A DNA stretch of 40,908 nt from Saprospiraceae bacterium (GTDB lineage: Bacteria > Bacteroidota > Bacteroidia > Chitinophagales > Saprospiraceae). A program made the translations under genes and the position numbers. Below the pieces are notes generated by a model that was not told where the DNA came from, searched no databases, and worked only from the letters and a program-made list of their open reading frames with translations. Below are positions 34,851 through 40,908 of the stretch, in pieces. Positions within the stretch are counted from its first letter, which is position 1; each line of letters opens with the position of its first letter. Location of the stretch: contig JAEUUT010000263.1 in NCBI GenBank assembly GCA_016787415.1, positions 1-40,908 on the forward strand, given 5' to 3'.

Positions 34851-37239
34851 TATCGATGAACTGAGTGCTGAATATCGGCTGTTTAAAATTAGCGGTCTAC
34901 AACCCGATTCACCCAATTTTCAATCAGACCGTCAAATCCTGGTGAAAAAGCTGAGCCAGAAACTGAAGCATCCTGTGACGATAATCGTCAAAGATTCGGC
35001 TGCATTTCTTGTGACGCGTAACGACAATGACATCATCGGGAAAGTACCGACTGAATACCCCAAGCGTGGCGGCAATCTTCTCTACTTCCAAGACACCGGA
35101 GAAGTAACCCAACTGGATTTTACCAGTAAGGATGAAAACATGCGGAACATCTGCCAACGTTTTCTGCAATTCAGTTTACAGGGACAATTGACACAACAGC
35201 CACGATTGTGGCAGCCAAAAGCAGGCCACCCTTTTTTCCGAAAGCAATCAGAACGACAAGATAGAGTCGCTACATTCACCGGATTCGTTGTTCGTGTAAT
35301 CGACTTGCGAGACCGTTGGGGCATCTGTGTGGATGTCACCAAAAAATATACTTCTGATCAACCTTTACCCACTTATATAAATAAGGAAGAGTTTGACCGT
35401 TATTATAAAGGAAAGACTGTTTTCTATCCGTTTGGTGATCGATGGTATGAACTGCGTTTGGATGAATGGAGCGACGTCACAGCAGCGAATTACGTATACG
35501 ATGACCCCGTCTTACAGCGTCGTGTCTCCTTACACGAAGCCGTAAGGAAGAGGACGCCGCAGCCGCATTCATCCATGTTGGCAAAGTTGCCAGAAGACAC
35601 TTCAGTCTTGATATATCATACAGCAAATAAGGAATCTCGTGCAGTTCCGGCCGGGCTTTGTTTCGAAGTCTTCAATACGAGCGATCCATCCGTGGGAGCA
35701 AATCATCGACAGTCTATTTTGTCGCCAGGCACCAGGCTCCACCAATCACTCGAATTCGTAAAAGAATTTTTGCAAAATCTTAGATTCGGCCAAAGGGATC
35801 TCGCAATTGACAAAAACCCGATACATCTCGATTTACGAAAATTTAATTTTCCTGACTTTATGTTAGGAGATTCAGTCGAATTACGCTTATCCGATTTCCA
35901 GTCCAAACCTGGTTCGCTTGTAAAAGCTCGTATGGAAAAACTGACTGATGGGAAAACCGGTTTTTTAAAACCAGATCAAACGGCACTGGGTCCACAATAC
36001 TTGTTTTTGCCACGTTCTGTTTTTGATACCGTGGGCCCGAAATTTAGAAACGATCTTCAACAACAGGTACAGAAAATGTTCCCCTGGGGCGTCTACAATC
36101 CTCATTTCGAGTCGTATGAAAACCTGCCCACACGTCGGGCTACGTACGTCGAAGTTGGAAATCGCATAGTAGAAGCTATACGAACCAGAGCGAGAGAATC
36201 TGTAACATCCTTTGCTGTTGTGATGATACCGGACGATGGAAAAGCACTACGAAAACATGACCGCCTGGCAGCCCTTGTTACCTGTGAACTTGCCAAATAT
36301 GGTATACAAGTTTCTATCATCCATATGTCAACCATTACATCCTGCTTCCGAGAGAAGCGAAATCGTGAAGGGAAAACGGAGTATTGTTTGAAAGAAGGGG
36401 TTGAGGGAAAATACCGTGGGTACATTCAAAATGTGGCATTGACCAAAGTTTTGCTGCTGAATAATAAATTCCCGTTCCGATTGAACACGCCGCTGAATGC
36501 TGATTTGACGATAGGGATTGACGTAAAAAATAACCTCGCCGGCTTTGTGATGGTAGACAAATACTGCCGCTACCTTCGGACAGAAATGGTTCAGTCGAAG
36601 CAACGCGAAAAACTCACAAAGGAAAGTATTCAGAAGACCATATACGAACAAGTCAGAAACGAATATCAATATAATAGCAACCAGCCTTTAAAAATCTTGG
36701 TCATCCATCGCGACGGCCGCATTTTCGACACAGAAGAAGAGGGTATCATCAGCGCTGTGAAACGCCTGAGGAAAGAAGGATATTTAACTAATGATGCGTC
36801 TGTTACTATTCTGGAAATCGCAAAAACATCTATGATTCCAGTACGCCTGATTCAGTGTTGGGCTGACCAGAACAAGAATCAGGAAACCTATAACAACCCA
36901 GCAATTGGAACTTGCTACATGCCTGATGCTCGAACAGCTTATCTCTGTACTACGGGTGCTGAATTTCACACTCAAGGTACTTCTAAGCCCTTATGCATCC
37001 GATTCATTTCGGGCGAATTGGCATTCAGAGAGGCACTGCGAGACGTGTTTTATCTGTCGACACTCGCTTTCACGAAACCGGATTTTTGTTCCCGACTACC
37101 TATCACGACTAAACTACTTGATAATCGCCTGCGTGACCAAGCAAGTGAATACGACGAAGACGAACATCAAAATATCGGATGGGACGACGACGAAGAAGAA
37201 TTAGAGGATCTCATTCAAAAAGAACTTTCTCAAATTTGA
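34804..37239 (+). CDS. Long prokaryotic Argonaute with apparently intact DEDD catalytic tetrad
   Basis: The 811-residue protein ends in a MID-PIWI unit. In the MID region (about 440-565), Gln542 and Lys548 sit in the RGYIQNVALTKVLL segment, as in guide 5'-phosphate binding. In PIWI, Asp573 (IGIDVKNN), Glu607 (LTKESIQ), Asp637 (HRDGR) and Asp773 (LPITTKLLD) align with the DEDX tetrad; the spacings (34, 64 and 200) are close to those of slicing Argonautes such as human Ago2. An L2-like FPDFMLGD motif lies near 349-356, and the N, L1 and PAZ parts are less certain. It should cut nucleic acid guided by a small RNA or DNA. Odd points: the ATG lies inside the nuclease gene (TTG 34840 is an alternative), and a 38-residue acidic tail follows the last catalytic residue. 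Confidence 0.88.
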   Translation: MNKNQRTISPIFLIGNIDELSAEYRLFKISGLQPDSPNFQSDRQILVKKLSQKLKHPVTIIVKDSAAFLVTRNDNDIIGKVPTEYPKRGGNLLYFQDTGEVTQLDFTSKDENMRNICQRFLQFSLQGQLTQQPRLWQPKAGHPFFRKQSERQDRVATFTGFVVRVIDLRDRWGICVDVTKKYTSDQPLPTYINKEEFDRYYKGKTVFYPFGDRWYELRLDEWSDVTAANYVYDDPVLQRRVSLHEAVRKRTPQPHSSMLAKLPEDTSVLIYHTANKESRAVPAGLCFEVFNTSDPSVGANHRQSILSPGTRLHQSLEFVKEFLQNLRFGQRDLAIDKNPIHLDLRKFNFPDFMLGDSVELRLSDFQSKPGSLVKARMEKLTDGKTGFLKPDQTALGPQYLFLPRSVFDTVGPKFRNDLQQQVQKMFPWGVYNPHFESYENLPTRRATYVEVGNRIVEAIRTRARESVTSFAVVMIPDDGKALRKHDRLAALVTCELAKYGIQVSIIHMSTITSCFREKRNREGKTEYCLKEGVEGKYRGYIQNVALTKVLLLNNKFPFRLNTPLNADLTIGIDVKNNLAGFVMVDKYCRYLRTEMVQSKQREKLTKESIQKTIYEQVRNEYQYNSNQPLKILVIHRDGRIFDTEEEGIISAVKRLRKEGYLTNDASVTILEIAKTSMIPVRLIQCWADQNKNQETYNNPAIGTCYMPDARTAYLCTTGAEFHTQGTSKPLCIRFISGELAFREALRDVFYLSTLAFTKPDFCSRLPITTKLLDNRLRDQASEYDEDEHQNIGWDDDEEELEDLIQKELSQI

Positions 37240-37244
37240 TAATC

Positions 37245-37628
37245 ATGAGCGACGTAGGTCTTAATTCTAACATTTATGACATTTCCAGCAAATACCTGAC
37301 AATCCTAAACCGTTTTTTAGTGGAGGCCAACTACAACTCAACGGCTGTGTCAACTGACTCGATGGAAGAGGTACAAATATTTTTGCATCAACTCTCAACT
37401 CCATTGAGTACGAATTTTCAAATTCAGATGGTATCGCAAATTATCCATGACTACCTCAAAGAATATCTGCGAAATCAAACTTCAGAAGTATTTCTCCAGC
37501 ATTTGATGTCCTTCTTTGATAATCAAACGGGAACGAACCCGGAGGCGCTCAAGAAACTTGCACTATTAGCTGAGGCCCTTAACGAAGAGTGTGACAAAGC
37601 TTATTCGCGGATGCGAGTCAGCCGCTAA
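37245..37628 (+). CDS. Helical protein of unknown function in the Argonaute cassette
   Basis: From ATG 37245, 5 bases after the Argonaute stop, this gives 127 residues. A longer frame starting at 37179 would overlap the Argonaute end with an Arg-rich artefact. The sequence is almost all helical (YLTILNRFL, MVSQIIHDYLKEYL, EVFLQHLMSFF, ALKKLALLAEALNEE), without cysteines, a signal peptide or any motif I know. Its tight place between the Argonaute and the HELAH protein suggests a subunit, adaptor or regulator of the system. No function is claimed. Confidence 0.8.
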   Translation: MSDVGLNSNIYDISSKYLTILNRFLVEANYNSTAVSTDSMEEVQIFLHQLSTPLSTNFQIQMVSQIIHDYLKEYLRNQTSEVFLQHLMSFFDNQTGTNPEALKKLALLAEALNEECDKAYSRMRVSR

Positions 37629-37652
37629 CTTATGTAACTCCCAATCTGACCT

Positions 37653-38783
37653 ATGCAGCACTATCTGGAAGCCATCATCACAGAAACAATTGAACGCGCT
37701 AAACGCCTGAAAACCCGACTCCCAACCCCGCCACCTATTCATTTTCAAGTACTTGCGCAAACATCGCTGATGTTGATTGACAAACACATCTCTTTTCTAA
37801 ATCTTCTTCACTCCGCTCCAGAATATCAGGTTAACCTCAATCAACCAAACAGGCTGAGGGTTTTAAAAACCATCGTTAAGGAACTCGATATTATTGAAAA
37901 CGTAGCCGTTTCTGCCATCAGTCGGCAACATAAGGATGATGCCAAAATCAACAAGGTCATCCAACAGATTTGTAAAGAAATTGACTATCCAATTCCTGTT
38001 CCACCTACAGCGTCTGCGCTATCTACAAATTATTATCAGATTTACCCTCATTTTAATCTTTTATGTGTGCCACTTTTGGAATGCGACTTCCTATTACACC
38101 TGCCTGATTTGTATCATGAGCTTGCTCATCCACTGTTTTTGACTGAAAATGACAGCCGGATAAGTCTTTTTCAGGACCGAGCGAAGGAATTTTATGAGAT
38201 AGTTTCAAAATATTTTGATAGAGTGTCTCTGGAAGACCAGCGTAATAATAGGGGGGACATGGTTGTAAATTATAACGTATGGAAGAGCAACTGGGCTAAT
38301 TGGCGCATTGAGTTTTTCTGTGATATTTTCGGTGTATGTACTGCTGGGCCCGCATACGGTTGGGCACACTTACACTTAGCTACTAAAAGGGGAAGCAATC
38401 CATTTGAAGTACCTCTGTACTCAAAATCTACACATCCGAATGATGAGGCAAGAATGCAAGTCATACTAAATGTGCTTGAATACATGCATTTGACCGATGC
38501 AAAAGTATCCATTGAGAAAAAATGGAAAGAAATGCAAGGCATTACAGCAGGACAAAAAAATAGTTTATATGATTTTGCATACCCGGCTGACCTTTTGAAA
38601 GAATGTGCATTGCATGGTTTTCGAGCGGTAGTAGATATTGAGTGTAATATTGCTACCGGTCAAACTGGTATTATCTTCAATACGTTAAATGAAGCTTGGG
38701 ATCGGTACTGGGCTGATCACACTTCTTTCTCCACTTGGGAACGCAAAAAGGTGAAAGAATTGCACTCAATAGATTTGCAATAA
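37653..38783 (+). CDS. HELAH-motif protein, possible gluzincin-like zinc peptidase, in the Argonaute cassette
   Basis: The 376-residue protein has a long helical N-terminal half (1-120) and then a segment with His155-Glu156-Leu-Ala-His159. After 60 residues comes Glu220-x-x-x-Asp224 (RIEFFCDIFG), then S-T-H-P-N-D-E-A-R (259-267). This order (HExxH, then E-x3-D, then a THP-x-x-x-x-R motif) is that of M48-type gluzincins, with Glu220 as probable third zinc ligand. Membrane segments of classical M48 proteins are not evident. It may cleave a protein: the XRE repressor, the helical partner, or a host or phage protein are all possible (inference). It is the last gene of the cassette, 24 bases after the helical protein. 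A zinc-binding but non-proteolytic role cannot be excluded. Confidence 0.72.
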   Translation: MQHYLEAIITETIERAKRLKTRLPTPPPIHFQVLAQTSLMLIDKHISFLNLLHSAPEYQVNLNQPNRLRVLKTIVKELDIIENVAVSAISRQHKDDAKINKVIQQICKEIDYPIPVPPTASALSTNYYQIYPHFNLLCVPLLECDFLLHLPDLYHELAHPLFLTENDSRISLFQDRAKEFYEIVSKYFDRVSLEDQRNNRGDMVVNYNVWKSNWANWRIEFFCDIFGVCTAGPAYGWAHLHLATKRGSNPFEVPLYSKSTHPNDEARMQVILNVLEYMHLTDAKVSIEKKWKEMQGITAGQKNSLYDFAYPADLLKECALHGFRAVVDIECNIATGQTGIIFNTLNEAWDRYWADHTSFSTWERKKVKELHSIDLQ

Positions 38784-39283
38784 TTTCAATACATCCTGCT
38801 TCCAAAAACTTTATCGAATCGCCGTGACGCGAGGACCGTACGTCCGATGTGTAAAGGAATAAGTTAATCCCATCACCGTTGTCAAGTAGAGTAGAGCAAG
38901 TAGATTGCACGTTAAATCGACCTCATATTCGAAACTGCATAGGATCGTTTGAGAGTTCAATTTTGACGGGGTCTTAAGGGAAAAAATTGGTCCGCGAGAT
39001 ATGAACGACCTTAGACCATCGGCTAAATACCTATGCCCCCTCCCCCTACGAAGTGAATGTACGCCCCCCTATCGGCTTTTAGGTAACCCACCCATGCCTC
39101 CCTTAATCTTTCGGGGTTCAACCTCAGCGTTATCGATTTTGTTCGATGCTAATCTGAAACAAGAGTAGTATACGTAATTGGTATGCGTCGGCCGAATGCC
39201 CGACACTATATCTTAAATGCCATCCTATTCGTCCTGACAGATTGAAAATGCTTTACCAAGACTAACTGAAAAGGAGTGTTCCT
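38784..39283. other. 500 bp without a recognisable gene; group II intron domain V-like hairpin near its left end
   Basis: No convincing reading frame is present on either strand. At about 38814-38860 the bases GCCGTGACG, ACCGTACGTCCGATG, TGTAAAGG and, after a gap, GTTAATCCCATC occur in the order seen in domains V-VI of bacterial class C group II introns. No reverse transcriptase gene or other intron domain is nearby, so at most this is a remnant. The rest of the region has C-rich and A-rich stretches without clear structure. Confidence 0.3.
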
Positions 39284-39583
39284 TTACGCAACCTCTCCCA
39301 ACCGCTCTTTCACAATCGCCACCATGAAAGCGCGGACGTCGGAGGAGTGCTTGACCATGTCATAAGGCAGCCGAATAATAAAATGGTGCTTGCCCTTGTC
39401 ATCGATCCATTCATCTTCTTCCTGGTCGTCGAGTGTACACAGAAAGGTAACGCCGACGTTTTCCACATGTGCGAATTGTGCGGATACATACTGCGTGTCG
39501 ATTTTATCGGCTACTTCTTTTTCTACAATTTTTACGACATCCATGGACTGAATTTTTGTCAAAGTTAAGAATAGGATTGACAT
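39284..39583 (-). CDS. Small protein of unknown function
   Basis: From ATG 39583 this is a 99-residue protein; AAGGA lies 8 bases before that start and the preceding gene ends 10 bases upstream, so the start is well supported. The internal ATG at 39544 would give 86 residues. The sequence is mixed alpha/beta (VGVTFLCTLDDQEEDEW, then HHFIIRLPYDMVKHSSDVRAFM), acidic in the middle, with no signal peptide or known motif. It is the last gene of a three-gene minus-strand cluster. Confidence 0.7.
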   Translation of the reverse strand: MSILFLTLTKIQSMDVVKIVEKEVADKIDTQYVSAQFAHVENVGVTFLCTLDDQEEDEWIDDKGKHHFIIRLPYDMVKHSSDVRAFMVAIVKERLGEVA

Positions 39584-39593
39584 GGCGCAATCC

Positions 39594-40112
39594 TTATTTG
39601 TAAACAGGATTGTTTGGTGGCCGCAGCAGCCGCTTTTCTTCGGGCCGAACCAGGTTTTCGGGAAGTAGCGGATATGAAAAAAGTTTAATTTGTTCCTGTT
39701 GCAGGCATTCACTCATAGTTCCTCTGAACTCGACGAGGTACGAAACGGCATTGTCTTCCATGAATTGAGAACTGTATCGACCTCGTTGACCTTTGATCGT
39801 GGTGCCGTATTTCCAGACTTCGCCAACGTGGAGGAAGTATAAAGGATGGCCTTCATGTACACAAGGATAGAACCCGTTCTTCGTCGCTATGAGTGCGTAT
39901 TGCTCTCCTTCTTCCAGTTCGGCAAGTTTTTTCTCTAACTTCTGCTGATGCTTCGTGGTCAGGCGAGGTTCGCCGTTGACGTATTCGACAACGTCATTCC
40001 ATTTCAGTGCACAAAAGATCAGCAATACAACAGTGCCAATGAAAAACGGTAACGGGTTTTTCTTTTTCGGTTCAAAGGGTTCTAATTTCTTTTGCGGTAT
40101 ATCTGCTCCCAT
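39594..40112 (-). CDS. Membrane-anchored protein with GIY-YIG-like domain
   Basis: The 172-residue protein has a charged N-terminus, one membrane helix (about 22-37) and a coiled-coil stretch (52-72). Its C-terminal domain (about 74-165) contains LYFLHVGEVWKYGTT, RYSSQF and, later, QEQIKLFSYPLLPE. This matches the GIY-YIG pattern with Tyr92, Tyr102, Arg112 and Glu140 as candidate catalytic residues, similar to nuclease domains in polymorphic toxins. A membrane-tethered nuclease would be unusual; it may be inactive or act on entering DNA. The next gene upstream encodes a membrane protein and lies 12 bases away, so they are likely cotranscribed. Confidence 0.65.
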   Translation of the reverse strand: MGADIPQKKLEPFEPKKKNPLPFFIGTVVLLIFCALKWNDVVEYVNGEPRLTTKHQQKLEKKLAELEEGEQYALIATKNGFYPCVHEGHPLYFLHVGEVWKYGTTIKGQRGRYSSQFMEDNAVSYLVEFRGTMSECLQQEQIKLFSYPLLPENLVRPEEKRLLRPPNNPVYK

Positions 40113-40124
40113 TGTGTTTCGGGT

Positions 40125-40682
40125 TTAATTCTTTTTCAAACGAATACGCTGACCTTGGATGGATACCTTCAACACGCTGCCGTTGATCTCACCGATTTCG
40201 GTGCCATACTGGTCGTACAGTGAACCATTGGTAACTTCACCCGCTTCGTTGCTGATTAAACTTCCGGTGGTGCCTTCAATGACCTCGCCATACCATCGAT
40301 CCTGCCCAACTACAATTTCAACATCGATACCGTTGTCGTTTCCCGAGTATCGGCCAGTGTAATCACCAGAATTTTGAAAAGAGTCGCCTGAAACAGTAGA
40401 AAGCCCACCTTCAGGCCATACGTTATCGATAACTAATACGACACCGATTAGTACAGCATACTTTATGAAGCCAGCAAAAAAGTTCTTAGAGAGAGCCCAA
40501 ACCAAAGGGAGCACTAAAACGATCAATAAAAAAAACAAAGCGGGATCGAAATGACCGTTTGCAAACACCCCTTTTCGGCCCAAAAAGTAGACTATGCCGA
40601 AGCTGAGCAAATAAATACCGACGAAGCGGGCAATTTTTAAGAGGACGCGGACAAAGCGAGATCGGGTTGCGGACTGTTCCAT
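40125..40682 (-). CDS. Membrane protein with C-terminal beta-rich domain
   Basis: From ATG 40682 (MEQSATRSRF) this is a 185-residue protein with three hydrophobic segments (about residues 18-35, 46-66 and 68-86). A Gly/Asp/Asn-rich beta-like part follows (about 100-185) with alternating Gly and Tyr. The longer frame from 40718 adds 12 residues without support. No family is recognised. It heads the three-gene cluster with the GIY-YIG-like and small proteins. The two larger products both have membrane anchors, so the cluster may form a membrane-associated unit (inference). Confidence 0.7.
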   Translation of the reverse strand: MEQSATRSRFVRVLLKIARFVGIYLLSFGIVYFLGRKGVFANGHFDPALFFLLIVLVLPLVWALSKNFFAGFIKYAVLIGVVLVIDNVWPEGGLSTVSGDSFQNSGDYTGRYSGNDNGIDVEIVVGQDRWYGEVIEGTTGSLISNEAGEVTNGSLYDQYGTEIGEINGSVLKVSIQGQRIRLKKN

Positions 40683-40735
40683 AATAGGTAAGAAAGGTGG
40701 ATCACATTCCAGTCCCAAAGAATGTTGTTACAAAT

Positions 40736-40893
40736 AAAAAAGGCGTGGAACTGTAATCCATCGCTTTCAAGGTACTACCACGTACCCATAGCCAAATAGA
40801 AAACAGTCCACACCGTATCGGTGTGGCTGTTAGTCCATTCTGGCTGCATTCGTAATGTGGTAGTTTTAGAAAGCAAATCAGACTAACGCCTCA
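40736..40893 (-). ncRNA. Candidate rod-shaped structured RNA
   Basis: Nested inverted repeats pair in order from the outside: AGGCGT (40741-40746) with ACGCCT (40886-40891), GCTTTC (40763) with GAAAGC (40869), ACTACCAC (40774) with GTGGTAGT (40857), AGCCA (40790) with TGGCT (40841), ACAG with CTGT, and CCACACCG (40808) with CGGTGTGG (40819). On the minus strand the outer stem is followed by TTTTTT, and upstream of its 5' end is CAAGTTTG, 7 of 8 to the -7 box. This suggests a short, self-terminated RNA of about 155 bases. The rod shape recalls 6S RNA, but I cannot assign the family. Confidence 0.5.
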
Positions 40894-40899
40894 AAAAAG

Positions 40900-40907
40900 C
40901 AAACTTG
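40900..40907 (-). promoter_or_regulatory. -7-like box of the RNA candidate
   Basis: Minus-strand CAAGTTTG, one mismatch from TAnnTTTG, at the right distance from the 5' end of the RNA candidate. The -33 region is outside the window. Confidence 0.35.
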
Positions 40908-40908
40908 T

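Noticed and set aside
34804..37239. PIWI-RE or inactive long-B Argonaute
   Set aside because: All four catalytic positions can be aligned with acidic residues at normal spacing, which does not fit an inactive PIWI domain.
37179..37244. Arg-rich N-terminal extension of the helical protein
   Set aside because: It comes from the other frame of the acidic Argonaute tail; the ATG at 37245 follows the Argonaute stop and is preferred.
38677..38910. 77-codon minus-strand frame
   Set aside because: It overlaps the end of the HELAH gene on the other strand and covers the intron-like hairpin; no start signal.
32253..40908. Prophage or integrative element bounded by a tRNA attachment-site repeat
   Set aside because: I looked for a second copy of the tRNA-Arg 3' end and for an integrase or phage structural genes and found none in the window.

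Overview
The window looks like chromosomal DNA of a Bacteroidota bacterium, most likely of the Saprospiria/Chitinophagia type. The evidence is Por-secretion (T9SS) C-terminal sorting domains at two loci, an STN/carboxypeptidase-like TonB-dependent receptor paired with a DUF4249 lipoprotein, a GWxTD protein, DUF2911 and two DUF4199 proteins, and several matches to the Bacteroidota -7 promoter box TAnnTTTG. No tools were used; all family calls are from reading the translations.

Region 1 (1-31 kb) is ordinary, fairly GC-rich chromosome: the end of a PKD/T9SS surface protein; a THUMP RNA methyltransferase; a DUF4249 + TonB receptor pair; yidC; an SDR; a GWxTD protein; a 1014-residue protein with an N-terminal TIR-like domain; two DUF4199 membrane proteins; an ABC exporter; DUF2911; a small YHS/helical-protein operon; an ElaA-like acetyltransferase; a T9SS-secreted alpha/beta hydrolase; a TlpA-like thioredoxin; proB-proA; a MocR-type regulator; a cupin-GNAT fusion; another GNAT; a PhzF-like protein; and an M1 peptidase. 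Six gene borders between 8.0 and 29.3 kb are filled with long inverted repeats of unrelated arm sequence, one with a perfect 61-bp arm. Two of them share a core at the apex.

Region 2 (31.2-40.9 kb) is accessory. After ung and a tRNA-Arg(UCU) gene, base composition drops and the genes become defence- or conflict-like. There is an ADP-ribosyltransferase-like protein, a frameshifted small gene, and then a tight five-gene cassette: XRE regulator, Cas4/AddB-like PD-(D/E)XK nuclease with a four-cysteine iron-sulfur signature, a long prokaryotic Argonaute with an apparently intact DEDD tetrad, a 127-residue helical protein of unknown function, and a protein with a HELAH zinc-peptidase motif. The cassette has one recognisable promoter, covered by a 16-bp palindrome and a second, wider inverted repeat, so it probably represses itself through the XRE protein. 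The simplest reading is a nucleic-acid-guided defence system in which Argonaute and nuclease act on invading DNA or RNA. The helical protein and the putative peptidase are partners whose roles I cannot assign; they are the most novel part.

Downstream lie about 500 bp without a gene (with a hairpin resembling a group II intron domain V), a three-gene minus-strand cluster that includes a membrane-anchored GIY-YIG-like domain, and a rod-shaped inverted-repeat RNA candidate at the right edge.
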